Positions 10,850-22,584 of a DNA stretch of 64,000 nt are shown piece after piece. The translations under genes and the position numbers were made by a program. How positions within the stretch are numbered: position 1 is the stretch's first letter; every line of letters begins with the position of its first letter. A model generated the notes under the pieces. That model was not told the DNA's origin. It was given only the letters and a program-made list of their open reading frames with translations, and made no database searches. This DNA is from Flaccisagitta enflata (taxonomy: Eukaryota > Chaetognatha > Sagittoidea > Aphragmophora), in contig OZ231128.1 of NCBI GenBank assembly GCA_965153355.1, forward strand, positions 11,842,001-11,906,000, in the 5' to 3' direction.

Positions 10850-11825
10850 AGCTAAAATTGTTTGGACTACCACCTTAAATCCTAAATAAATTTTGCGGAT
10901 AGTAAAAATGACGGAATATGATTTACTCATAAACTCATAATTTTTTACTGCAGGTTTTTCATTGAATGATTGAATCTTATCGGGAAAAAAGTCGAAGTCA
11001 GTATTCGACTTTTTGACATATTCTAGATAGAGAAACAGGGTTTTCATTTTCTTATTAGGAAGTTGAGTGTCTCGATCGAGCGAAAGAGCCCTAAAACATA
11101 ATTGACAGGGTAAGTAAATTAGATAATTCTCTTTCATTTGGCGCCAAGCAGAATGTTCTACAACAAATATTTTTCGCACTATGATTTTTTAAAGATTTAT
11201 TTACAAAAAATTCAAACTGAATTTGTTTTGATTTATTATGATTTTAAGTAGGATCAATGAAGGAGTGTATCTATGCTTGTTTGAGCATGCAAATAAAAAA
11301 AAACATGTTTATGTTCATAGCTGCTGAGGGTGCTTTTGAGCAGTCTTGCTCATTTAGCTCATTTAGCTCCGTCTTTTTTTCTGATTTCAAATACGAAAAA
11401 TGGATAGATTTGTTGATACATGTTTAAGCAAGCAGATACAAAAAGGCATGTTAGTGAGCTTAATTGCTCATTTGCCAGGGTGTTTTTAAGTATTCAAGCT
11501 CACTTAGCTTATTAAGCTCAGTGTTGTTTTTTCTGATTTTTAATGGGATAAATAAATGTTTTGATGTGAGCATGCAAATACAAGAAAGCATGTCAGTGAG
11601 CATAGTTGTTTGTCTGGTTGAATGATTTTGAGCATTTTAGCTCATCTAGCTCATTTGGCTCAGTCCTATTTCAGTGCAAAAAATTCATACAATTGCTCTT
11701 GATTTGAACTAACAAATAGAAAGATGTGCAGTGACTGAAAACAAAAGCTTGGTGAAAAGTGATCAATGCTTACGACTTTTTTCCTCACGGCGGCAGCCGC
11801 CATTACTGGTAAAATCATCACGTAC
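10850..11825 (+). mobile_element. Interspersed repeat family C, copy with 130-bp internal repeats
   Basis: One end has the hairpin GTCGAAGTCAGTATTCGAC. The other has CTTACGACTTTTTTCCTCAC and a GCCGCCATTACTGGTA tail. Related copies are at 13050-13935 and 20900-21216. Between the ends, 11265-11675 holds about three imperfect 130-bp units with GAGCATGCAAATA and TAGCTCATTTAGCTC. Confidence 0.6.
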
Positions 11826-11873
11826 TTGCAAATTGATTAACAATCAGGGTAAGATCCCTCTCTTTCTCTACCT

Positions 11874-12189
<316 letters not shown>

Positions 12190-12397
12190 GGAAGCAAACT
12201 AAAGCAGTTCGAATATGGTTTTCATTGATAGGAAAATCGCCTGGTTATCCGTCTGTTTGTCTGTCTGTCTGTCTGGTTCGAGGAAGAACCATCAATTCTT
12301 TATTGAAAAATGATTGAAATGCCGTCATGATGCCCTTATACGTGTTGTTTCTGTCTCGTAGCTTATAAAAATCCATCCATCCATCCATCCATCCATC

Positions 12398-12399
<2 letters not shown>

Positions 12400-12486
<87 letters not shown>
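12400..12486 (+). repeat. (CT)n microsatellite
   Basis: A pure CT run just downstream of the exon 9 donor, preceded by a short (ATCC)n run. A further (GA)n run lies at 12728-12772 on the other side of exon 9. Confidence 0.95.
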
Positions 12487-12487
<1 letters not shown>

Positions 12488-12546
12488 AAGATTCCATCGG
12501 CACCTTGGCAGCCTCACATAGCTGACCCCTCCACTATGTTGATTAC

Positions 12547-12703
12547 CTTGTGATTGATCAGGTGTGCTTTGTCTCATCATTTGGCTTAATTGTTGATTGA
12601 TGAGTGACTGTTGAGTAATGGCTTTTGTCTGCATATTTTTCTGCAGAGCGATTTGGTTTTGTGTCTGTTCGATGATTTTTGTAGAGGGCATCGTCGACAT
12701 CAT
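12547..12703 (-). CDS. Gene 1 exon 9: Q-rich linker
   Basis: Fifty-two codons starting MMSTMPSTKIIEQTQNQ and ending DQSQ, rich in Q, M and I. The acceptor is AAATTGTAG in phase 0 and the donor CAAG|GTAATC in phase 1. The heptad-like hydrophobic spacing could allow a short helix. (CT)/(GA) microsatellites flank it on both sides. Confidence 0.75.
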
Positions 12704-12725
12704 CTACAATTTAGGGAAACAAAAG

Positions 12726-12776
<51 letters not shown>

Positions 12777-13049
12777 ATGCGGATTTACAGCGTGGCTTCA
12801 AGTATTTTACACGCTGTATTTTGTCTAAGAACACTGTTTATAAGAACATCAGCCTCAGATTCGGTGAAAAAATAAGAACATCCTAAGAACATGCTCAGGC
12901 TCAGATTTTGGCATAAATATATTCTAATGTACGCTTTTATATGATTACTATTTAAGGAAACAATCAAAGAAAATTGTACTGAATCCTCCATCCCAAAAAA
13001 TGTAACCAGTTACCTTTACCATTTACAATTTTTTTATTTCATAGTCATG

Positions 13050-13935
<886 letters not shown>

Positions 13936-14224
13936 AAAGTTTCATATAGACTGAGAAAAAAAATATATCTGTTTTATTGAATATATGTAGCAAGCCACTA
14001 TAGTAAAGAATCCTAAAAGCTACAAAAATAAGAACAGGTTAAGAACGTTTGAGCCTGAAAATTAGCTAAGAAATAAGAACGCTGAGCCTCACTTAAAAAA
14101 ACTGTGTTCTTATAAAAAATACGGCGTGTATAGGATCATAACTTGGGTCAAAACTTTCAAGATTCTAAGAAATGGTTATGGATGAATTACAGAAAACAAT
14201 ACTATGAGTATGATAGAGACGTAC

Positions 14225-14409
14225 CTGTGATGAAGATGACGTGACAAAATTTGCCGAGTTTTGTTGCATTTGCTGTTGCATTTGACTTTGCACTTGCTGC
14301 TGCATCGCCATTGCGGACTTTTGCATTGAGCTTGTCATGCTTTCAATGTTTACATTTGGAACTGGGATGACCATTTGCATGTTCGGGATACCCATTGGAG
14401 GCATCACTC
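14225..14409 (-). CDS. Gene 1 exon 8: M/Q-rich linker
   Basis: Sixty-one codons beginning VMPPMGIPNMQM, containing a methionine/glutamine-rich stretch (for example MQQQMQQ) and ending TSSSSQ. The acceptor CTTGAATCAG is in phase 1 and the donor CAG|GTACGT in phase 0. The biased composition suggests a disordered or self-associating spacer. Confidence 0.75.
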
Positions 14410-14957
14410 CTGATTCAAGGTAGTAAATAAAGTAAGAGATCTATGTAAACTGTGAAAGCACCAATGATAAACGCTCAGTAGTCAGTAGTGCAGATAAAGT
14501 TGGCTCTACGGCTCTACCGTTGAAAATGAAGGAATGTCTAGCTAGTCTGGCTAGTGTAGTGCGTAATCATCTGGGAAAAAAGCTCTGTACAACCATTCCA
14601 TGGTTCAAAATTTTAATAGGAGACCTTATGTCAAAATGACAGAGACAAAAAGATTTCCTGATAATTGCAGATCATGTATTTCTATCTAGATCTGAACTTC
14701 AGTGATACAGATTTGTTAAATAAAAAAACAAGGCCAAATACACGGCCAATACCAGTTGCGGACGGGTGGGCAGGGGCCGAAATGCGCGTTTTCACACTCT
14801 TTGACTCGTGTTCACGGACCAACGGACCAACGGACCGACGGACCAACGGACGGACGGACAGACAAAGGCTCTTATAGAGTTGCTACTAAAAAGATAAAAG
14901 AATCCAGTTAACCCCAAAATACAGGGTTTTTGTCCAGATATGACACAGATAAACAAT

Positions 14958-15590
14958 GCATCATGATTACGCTGAGGAGAATACACTTTTTTTCATGCTG
15001 GTACCCAGAGGAGGGCCCAGATCTTTGTATTTTGATGTAACAAATGTATTCTAAAAATTTCAGGACTATAGCCATTCTTAAACCTTCATCATATTGCACC
15101 TGAAAAATGGTTCATCCTTAAGGGGGCCAGAATTTTAAAATCATTTTTCCTCAAATCTGATGCCAGATTCAGATTCCTTATAAAAAATTATGTCAGATAT
15201 TATATTTTCTTTTTTCAAAATTTTGTTTTTAAGTTGAAAAAATGCAAAAAACCTCCAAAAATAAAGGTTTTTAAAGAACAAGGTTTTTTTAAAGGATTTT
15301 TGCATTTTTTCCAGCTAAAAAACAAAATTTAAAAAAAAGAAAATATAGTATCGGACATAATTTTTTACAAGGAATCTGAATCTGGCATCAGATTTGAGGA
15401 AAAATGATTTTGAAATTTTGGCCCCCTTAAGGATGAACTATTTTTCAGGTGCAATATGATGAAGGTTTAAGAATGGCTATGGTCCTGAAATTTTTGAAAA
15501 TACATTAGTTACATCAAAAGACAAAGATCTGGGCCCTCCTCTGGGTCCCTGCATGAAAAAAGTGTATTCTCCTCAGCGTAATCATGATCA
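14958..15590. mobile_element. 630-bp palindromic element
   Basis: ATGATTACGCTGAGGAGAAT at the left is matched by ATTCTCCTCAGCGTAATCAT at the right. The two halves pair almost completely around 15270. No coding content. It lies in the intron between exons 7 and 8. Confidence 0.85.
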
Positions 15591-15720
15591 GCTAGGAATT
15601 TCAGGGAATGTTTTTTCGTTTTTCAGGTTTCATTTGGGGCCTAAGTAAATGAACAGTCATTTTGCACTGATAAAACCCTATGCCTACCCCAGTGTCATTT
15701 CACCAAATTGTAAATACTAC

Positions 15721-15805
15721 CTGCTGTGTTGGTTGATGAAGATGACTGCATCGAAGAGGAAAACATGGTTTGCCTCGTCGTCGTCCCATCATCACCGTGA
15801 ATCAG
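15721..15805 (-). CDS. Gene 1 exon 7: S/T-rich linker
   Basis: An 85-bp exon, phase 0 to 1, encoding LIHGDDGTTTRQTMF and then a serine-rich run ending TNTAG. The acceptor is TTTTCCTCAG and the donor GCAG|GTAGTA. The 5' edge of this exon, including the acceptor, is present twice more in the upstream intron at about 16180-16235 and 16279-16335. Confidence 0.7.
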
Positions 15806-16340
15806 CTGAGGAAAAGTAAGGTAATAAAATAAGGTGAGGTAAGGTAAGTAAGGTAAGGGGTACACTTGTACAGGCATCTGTCGATCTTTTGTTTTAAAGA
15901 CTTTTTAAGCGTTTTTTTAAATTAGGGTTAGGGGTGGGTTTAGGGTTAGGGTTAGGGTTGGGGATAGTTTTAGGGTTAGTGTTAGGGACAAGGTTTGCTT
16001 TAGGGCTAAGGGTTGGCTGGGTTTTATGTATTACGACCCGAAGCTATTCGAATTTAATTCGCTCTGGCGGAGGATTCTGAAAGAAAAACAAAATCGTGCA
16101 AAGACTCAATCAGCAGCTCCAGGTAAGGTTAGGCAAGGTAAGGTAAGTAAGTTAAGATATTGGTCATTTGGAGAACATGGTTAGCCTTGTTGTCGTCCCT
16201 TCATCATCGTGAATCACCTCAGGGAAAGTAAGGTAAGGTAAGGTTAGGAAAGGAAAGGTAAGGTGTTGGTCATTTGGAAAAAAATGGTTTGCCTCATTGT
16301 AGTCCCATCATCATCGTGAATCATCTGAGGAAAAGGTTTG
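15768..16340 (-). repeat. Triplicated exon 7 acceptor junction with (AAGGT)n
   Basis: The segment TTGCCTCGTCGTCGTCCCAT and its following GTGAATCAGCTGAGG recur, diverged, at 16186-16235 and 16286-16335. Runs of AAGGT/AAGT pentamers lie between the copies. Confidence 0.75.
15921..16005 (+). repeat. Interstitial telomere-like TTAGGG repeats
   Basis: Several TTAGGG units with GTTAGGG and TTGGGG variants, including three consecutive units near 15940-15957. This is the ancestral metazoan telomere motif at an internal site. Confidence 0.8.
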
Positions 16341-16821
16341 AGAAACTTATAGCTTCAACTTTTCAAATTTGAAGAAAATGCCCTGGGTAGCGTTAAATTG
16401 TTGCCAAACATCCGCCAAATTATTTGATCATTTTTAGAAATGCCTCATTAAAAAAGAAAATCTCAAATCATAACGACTTATTGGCTTAAAAAAATAATAT
16501 CACTTTAGTTTATGTGCCAAAACTATAATGGAACCCAATTTGCTTGGCACAACTGAAAAAAAACAAACATAAATCTTACTTTCTGTTTTGATTAGACTTA
16601 GACCATAACAGTAGGACCGTAACAGTAGGACCATTTCCTAATTATCAGAAGCTATCTTATATCACAATGAGCTTTTCAATGTATCATTCAATGCGTACCA
16701 TTCTTGAATTGTTATGTTTGCTATTTCGGATCTTTTTCACAGATTGACATTTCAAATTAGACAAAGATGAGGTTATCAATATCATGGCTATGGAACAGCG
16801 CCTGAGAGGGTAAATCAGTAC

Positions 16822-16953
16822 CTTTTCAGATGTAGCTTGGTCTCTTTTTTGACTGGAGACTGTTTTTGTGTCTCCGACTTCTTCTTCCTTTGTAGCCGAA
16901 GCCGTGGCTCCTGTCTCCTTCACTTGCAAATTGTCTTGAGACAGTTCGTATGT
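16822..16953 (-). CDS. Gene 1 exon 6: charged linker
   Basis: Forty-four codons, phase 0 to 0. The start is TYELSQDNLQVKETG and the end SSQKRDQATSEK, rich in E, K, T and S. The acceptor is GATTGAACAG and the donor AAG|GTACTG. No known domain; probably disordered. Confidence 0.7.
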
Positions 16954-17088
16954 CTGTTCAATCGAAACATTGGAATAATCGGATCGGCATATTGATTAAG
17001 AACAACATAACGTAACATAACGCATTCAGAATGAAAAAAAAAAAGAAACTGCGACAATAATACCAACAACAACAACAGATAAACAAAC

Positions 17089-17153
17089 CTTTGAATTTGT
17101 GGATTTGTTTTCTTTCAAAAGTGGGGCGGTGAATGGCGTCGGATCGCGTGGAT
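17089..17153 (-). CDS. Gene 1 exon 5: linker
   Basis: It encodes (D)PRDPTPFTAPLLKENKSTN and ends SK. The acceptor is TTCCTTTTCCAG in phase 1 and the donor CAAAG|GTTTGT in phase 0. It has no domain and begins the region after Ig1. Confidence 0.7.
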
Positions 17154-17542
17154 CTGGAAAAGGAAATGAGGGAAACTGGTTTTTACTGTCTAGGGCAAAA
17201 GTATGGAAACACTTTAGTAAATGCATAGTTTATGCAAAAAATTTCTTTAAAAAAAACCTCAAGAATATATTAGATACCTAATTTATCATCTTGGAGGTTC
17301 AACAAGTCAACAAGTCAACAAGTTCAACAAGTCAAAAGTTGAGATTTTGAACATTTTCAAATGAATGTTGGAGATAAACGCATTATGTATCTTCCTTTCC
17401 ATGAAAACTGAAAGTGCTTGACATAGGTCTGATTGAGTTCGGGATAGGGCTAGGGGCATGGAGCTAAGGATCCTGGTCAAGGAGTTAATGACGCCAGGTG
17501 CACCGTGTTGGCCCGTGTATAGCCAGCCTTGTTATCACTTAC

Positions 17543-17610
17543 CACGTACAACAAGAACCGCGGAAGTTTCGGTCACGCCACCCGAAGCAAAAACTGCTCG
17601 ACAGGTGTAC
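17543..17610 (-). CDS. Gene 1 exon 4: end of Ig1
   Basis: A 68-bp exon encoding YTCRAVFASGG, then ETSAVLVVR. It completes the D-D-S-A-M-Y-T-C motif begun in exon 3 and supplies the second Ig cysteine. The acceptor is TCTGTTTAG (phase 2) and the donor GTAAGT (phase 1). It is too short to stand out as an ORF and was found by phase and motif matching. Confidence 0.8.
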
Positions 17611-17784
17611 CTAAACAGAAAAAGATTAGAGAAATGGAACATTTACATTTTACTTCTCAGAAAAGATAAATTTCACTTCATGTATTGAGAAAAGATGCAG
17701 AATAGTATTTGTTGATACAATGGATTGAAAAAATTTCCAAACGTTCACTCAAAGTTATCCTGCAGTTTTTTCAAATGATCCTTC

Positions 17785-18810
17785 GTTCTACCACGTGGAT
17801 AAAAAAAAGACGCTCCTGTTTATTCATTGATAAAAAAAGATAGGGGGGGTCGGGGGATTTACCCCATGTGGGGCAAATCGGGCCACATTCAGCTTCATTT
17901 TCATATTTCATCAGGTGGTACAAGAGTACCCAAAATTTGTCGCCTGACTGCCAGGAGCCATGTTGGGGTCTGATTCAAACACATTCTTGCCATATTTTTT
18001 TGATCTTACAAGCTGAAAAATGAAAATGATTCCACCCCATGCAAAGAAATTAAAGGAGTTTCCAGGTGGCCCGATTTACCCCACTGTTTCAATCTAATTT
18101 AAATGCACTGAGACCAGCAACTTGATATCGGAAATTCATGTGACATGAAAGGTAATGGACCCAATCATCATATCCAACGTCAAAAAGTCACCCTAAATGA
18201 CAATTATTGGAGTTGTGATAAAGTTTATCACAACCTATTAGTAATTGTATCAGTGCAGGGTAGAATTGAAGCTGTGCTACTGCTGCTGCAGCCGCTGCAG
18301 GAGTTCTAAAGAAACATCACCCCTACAACCCCTTTAACTGGTGCAAGCATGGCAGTGTCATCACAATAGTTATTCTGGGAGTGAAGTCTACGTCCACAAG
18401 TGGCCCGATTTGCCCCTAGCCCGATTTGCCCCACCCTCTCCTATAAAAAAAAAAAAAAAACAATTCCAACTATTTTTAGCAGTGTCATGCTTGAAAATTT
18501 TCAAAAAATCTTTCATTCTATTCTGTATCTCAAACGGTTTAGAAGCTAGAGCTCTGCAAAGAGAAGCACTATTTTGCTAATATGCGTTTTACATAGGGAT
18601 TGCAAAACTGAAAGGGACAATGTTTTCATTCAAACTAATGCCATTTCTAAATGATGAAAGATAGAATTTCTAGATTGACTCCAAATGAAAGTGCTTTTAA
18701 AGAGCTTTCAAACGATTTAAGATTTTAACTACTTATCTTAAGACTCATTATTAGCAATATTAGCTATTCAAAAGTGCGTCTTTTTTTTATCCAAGTGGTA
18801 GACCAATCAT
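17785..18810. mobile_element. About 1-kb element with terminal inverted repeats
   Basis: The ends are CTACCACGTGGATAAAAAAA and the related complement TTTTTTTATCCAAGTGGTAG. It contains inverted and direct copies of CCCGATTTGCCCC and a GCTGCTGCTGCAGCCGCTGC patch. A related set of motifs occurs at 24290-24790. No ORF of note. Confidence 0.6.
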
Positions 18811-18974
18811 AGGTCTGTATCTTTATAGGTTTAGAATGCATCTCTCAGTGTGGTACCAGCCTCATGCTTTTAGAATTTTGCTTATTGATGAATTCATTAT
18901 TGGAAAACATTTTTGTCCATGTTTACGCAAATCCTTGTGAATATCTATGCTATTGGACAACCGAATCAGAAAAC

Positions 18975-19400
18975 CACTGACAAGCCCGACCAGGCTGTGT
19001 CTCAATGTGTTTTAAACTTAGCGCTAAATATATGAATATGGAGAGACAAATGGACGAACAGACCAATCAAACGACAAAGTAGCAAAGGTGGCTCTCAAAA
19101 TTTGTTTGTGGATCACTTGTCTCAGACTAGCATCTCACCATGGCCAAAAACAGTCGAGAAAAAACGGTTCTTTCACAGGCCTAATGGACGGATGGACAAC
19201 CAACGGACGGACGGACAGACAAAAGGACCGATAGATGGACGGACGGAAAGACGGACGGATGGACAAACGGACGGACGGACGGACGGACGGACGGACGGAC
19301 GGACGGACGGACGGACGGACGGACAGACGGACGGATGGACGGACGAACGGACGGACGGACGGACGGACGGACGGATGGACGGACGGACGGTTAAGGTTGG
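18975..19400 (-). repeat. Short interspersed family D with (GGAC)n expansion
   Basis: It contains AGCCCGACCAGGCTGTGTCT, CTCACCATGGCCAAAAACAG and then a (GGAC)n array from about 19195 to 19392. The inverted counterpart is at 38345-38670 with (GTCC)n at 38394-38472. A 75-bp GGTTGGTCTCCGGTCTGC repeat follows at 19390-19560. Confidence 0.6.
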
Positions 19401-19600
19401 TTAAGGGGTTGGTTGGTCTCCGGTCTGCGTCGGGGGTGGTTTTTAGCCACGGTGATGGTGGTTTAGGTTGGTTAAGGAGTTGGTTGGTCTCCGGTCTGCT
19501 TCGGGGGTGGTTTTTAGCCACGGTGATGGTGGTTTAGGTTGGTTAAGGGGTTGGTTGGTTGGTGGAGATAGTTTGAGATCATAGTACGACATGTACTTAC

Positions 19601-19762
19601 ATGGCTGAGTCATCAATCATGGTTTCTTCAATTTCAAGGGTGCAAGTCCCGTCCGGGGACACACCAATTCGGTAATCAGGGTTATTCACCACAAGTCCAT
19701 CTTTATACCACAGGACTTGTGGAAGTTCGTTGTTCACGATCACGCGACATGTCAAAGCGTGT
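19601..19762 (-). CDS. Gene 1 exon 3: core of Ig1
   Basis: It encodes HALTCRVIVN, then LPQVLWYKDG, and ends at ETMIDDSA plus a split Met codon. The first Ig cysteine and the core tryptophan are both present. The donor GTAAGT is in phase 2. The acceptor CACACAG lies directly against a (CT)n run, so the microsatellite supplies the pyrimidine tract. Confidence 0.85.
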
Positions 19763-19763
19763 C

Positions 19764-19767
<4 letters not shown>

Positions 19768-19857
<90 letters not shown>
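19768..19857 (+). repeat. (GA)n microsatellite at the exon 3 acceptor
   Basis: On the coding strand this is a (CT)n tract ending a few bases before the splice acceptor of gene 1 exon 3. Confidence 0.95.
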
Positions 19858-19860
<3 letters not shown>

Positions 19861-20148
19861 ATACATGTACTGGCAGAAGAACTAACTGTCTTGGTAACAT
19901 AAGACTGAAGCCGAGGATTGACCTTATCCTTAGGGCATTTCAGAATGTCATTTTTTCTTCTTTTTTCTTTTGGTAATAATGAGGTTTTGATTCAAGCATT
20001 CCACTTTATATGCAATCAAACAAAAAACCAAATTTGAACAAAAAACTTGGGCTGTAGTGGCAACACCAGTCCATACACAAGGTTTGCACCCATTTATGAT
20101 TTCAAGCCATATTGGCACTTCCACTCATAACGCCATAATGGCACATCC

Positions 20149-20277
<129 letters not shown>

Positions 20278-20332
20278 TAAAGGAATTACAGGGAACTTGC
20301 GATATGGCATTTACGGGCGACAAACGTAATAC

Positions 20333-20452
20333 AGCCGGACCTCGGGATAACGGTCTTGATGGGACTGAAAATTTTTGACTGCTATCATGAAACTTGATAA
20401 TTATAGTTTTGTTATTAAAGGCGTTGTTATAGAGGCGGGGTTCCACTGTACT
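20333..20452. mobile_element. Short pogo-like nonautonomous element
   Basis: The ends read CCGGACCTCGGATAACG-like and GGCGGGGTTCCACTGTA. Related ends are at 44757-45035, 48928-49085 and 49553-49838. CAGT..CCCCGNTATAACG termini are typical of pogo/Tigger-type elements. Confidence 0.5.
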
Positions 20453-20462
20453 CAATACTTAC

Positions 20463-20587
20463 TTGGAACCTTCATTGATACAAGCATTTTCAAGCGGCAC
20501 TACAAAAGTGGGCGCTGCGATTTGAGTGAGGTGAGTAGTTCTGTCAGCCGGGGCAACTACCGCATGTGAGTCCATCATCATGGGGGC
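20463..20587 (-). CDS. Gene 1 exon 2: linker and start of Ig1
   Basis: The acceptor TTTTTTCCAG is followed by GCC CCC ATG ATG; the donor GTAAGT is in phase 2. It encodes 41 full codons starting APMMMDSHAV and ending in the Ig A/B strands PTFVVPLENACINEGS. The split codon AA|A (Lys) joins exon 3. A pogo-like short element (20333-20452) is inserted only about five bases beyond the donor hexamer. Confidence 0.8.
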
Positions 20588-20899
20588 CTGGAAAAAAGTA
20601 AGATATTACATTCTGTATTGTGTATAAGTGAATCAACTGCATCAATTAAACAGTTTCATGTTATTGTCAATCATCCAGTTGCTCTGTCTCTGCAACTGCA
20701 ACTGTGGGGGTTGAAAAAGGTGTGTCTGGATATGAGACTTTATATTCATTCCAAGAGTAGTTTCTTCTTCTGTCATAAAGCAGCCTCAAAAAAGGAGTGA
20801 AATCACATTCATTGGTAGCCAAGGGGAGTGAAGCTTTTTGTCCGTTTTTTTTTTTTTTTTATAGCCAGGCTATTGTATCGACGCAGCATGTAAATGTTT

Positions 20900-21216
20900 T
20901 GTTAAATCATCGAGAAAAAAGTCGAAGCCAGTCTTCGACTTTTTGACATATTCGATAAGAACATGGTTTTCATTTTCTTATGAGAAAGTTTTGGAACTCA
21001 TGAGGCTGATTGGGGCCTCCAATTAAATTAATAGGGTAAGCTAATTTGATAATTCTCTTTCATTTGGCATTAAGCAGAATTCTCTTTGACAAAAATCTTT
21101 CAAGCTGTGGTCTTTTAAAGATTTATAAGATTTGCAGGGACTGAAGAAAAAAACTTGATGAAAATTGACGAATCCTTACGACTTTTTCCTCACGGCGACA
21201 GCCGCCATTGCTGGTA
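20900..21216 (+). mobile_element. Interspersed repeat family C, short copy
   Basis: Hairpin GTCGAAGCCAGTCTTCGAC at one end and CTTACGACTTTTTCCTCACG with GCCGCCATTGCTGGTA at the other. It aligns to the copy at 10850-11825 without the 130-bp internal repeats. Confidence 0.6.
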
Positions 21217-21463
21217 CGTTTCCTTTTTCTCCATGTCAACTGTCAATATTTGTTGGTGGATCAGATCTGATATTTTTTGGCTGCGTGCACGCGACTTTAC
21301 AACACCAGATTCGAACTCACGCCAAGGTTCGCTCCCTCTCACTATCATTGGGTAATTCCTTTTGTCTGTGCAACTGTCACTTTAGGGCCTATAAGACACA
21401 AATCTACTAAAGGCCTTTTCCGGTATTTTTTTCTTTTTTGATGCCTTGACCTTTCTGTCTCTT

Positions 21464-21467
<4 letters not shown>

Positions 21468-21561
<94 letters not shown>

Positions 21562-21593
21562 ACAATCACACACACACACACACACACACACAC
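21468..21593 (+). repeat. (CT)n/(CA)n microsatellite
   Basis: CT units followed by about 45 CA units, ending next to the donor of gene 1 exon 1. Confidence 0.95.
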
Positions 21594-21597
21594 TTAC

Positions 21598-21651
21598 TAC
21601 GCCAGTCGGAACTGGGGCTGTTGCATTGGCTTTTATGGGTATTTGTGACAT
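21598..21651 (-). CDS. Gene 1 exon 1: start codon and first 18 residues
   Basis: The peptide is MSQIPIKANATAPVPTGV, ending at a consensus donor GTAAGT in phase 0. That matches the phase-0 acceptor of the next exon. An in-frame TGA lies about 24 bases upstream of the ATG with no AG between, and A is at -3, so this ATG is the best initiator. The alternative is an internal exon using the AG inside the peptide-coding sequence, which has a poor pyrimidine tract. AATAAA-like runs just before the ATG could instead belong to an upstream 3' end. Confidence 0.6.
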
Positions 21652-21990
21652 TTTATTTATAAATTTGTTTAATCAACGTCGATTTATTGTCTTAGAATCA
21701 TTAAATGGTGTTTAATTCATCGAAGATTTCATCGACGGATTTTCATTAAATACAACTTTTGTTTGTTGTTTAAAATTGAGATAGTTTGTCGTTGGAAAAA
21801 AAAAGTTTGTCGTGATTTTAATCCTGATGTTAATCTTGATATCTATCTTGATCCTGATGTTGATCTTTGAAGCTTATGACATTTCCGGTGATCTGAAAGA
21901 GGAACAAAAATGGGAAAATATTCCTTGAAATTCATGGGCCATAGACCCTAAAGTCACAAGCCATCATAGGATTAGTAGACGTAGACATAT

Positions 21991-22021
<31 letters not shown>

Positions 22022-22026
22022 GCACG

Positions 22027-22101
<75 letters not shown>

Positions 22102-22119
22102 GCACGCACGCACGCACGC

Positions 22120-22177
<58 letters not shown>

Positions 22178-22182
22178 GCACG

Positions 22183-22265
<83 letters not shown>

Positions 22266-22351
22266 TGGAAATAACAGTTGATATGATTTCAACAAATATG
22301 CAATCATCTTTACCTTATTTGGCAACTGATCACGTGGAAAGTCGTTGAAAC
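21652..22351 (-). other. Possible 5' UTR exons of gene 1
   Basis: Upstream of the proposed ATG there is a good acceptor (CTCTTTCAG, exon edge 21892). Before it is a 38-bp segment, 22314-22351, bounded by AAGCAG and AAG|GTAAAG. Read as coding they give a short peptide that stops, and several small uORFs precede 21651. They could be 5' UTR, or the last exons of an undetected minus-strand gene. A large (CA)n/(CGCA)n array (21991-22261) separates them. Confidence 0.25.
21991..22261 (+). repeat. (CA)n with periodic (CGCA)n blocks
   Basis: Three CGCA blocks (from about 22017, 22097 and 22173) are spaced about 75-80 bp inside a 270-bp CA array, suggesting higher-order duplication. Alternating CA/CG is a strong Z-DNA-forming sequence. 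Confidence 0.9.
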
Positions 22352-22584
22352 CTGCTTGCAGCAGTTAAGTCAATAAGCGATGGGTTGGTCTTTATAGCAA
22401 CTCCTGTAATAATTAACAATTAGTTGTTAAAGTATTAAACGTTTTCGCAGTTTTCTCGATTTCGCTCAAAGCGGAAATGAACTTTCAACTACAGTTAGAT
22501 GTCGTTCTTGTGGACCCGCCACTAACGGAATTCCGCCTATAACAGATGCAAATTCCCTTGAAATTGTTTTTAGTCGCTGGCTGA

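Noticed and set aside
21840-22351. C-terminal exons of an upstream minus-strand gene (GFNDFPRDQLPNK, then a short tail and stop)
   Set aside because: The splice sites are plausible, but the second segment is Q/D-rich low complexity with a quick stop; kept only as a possible 5' UTR.
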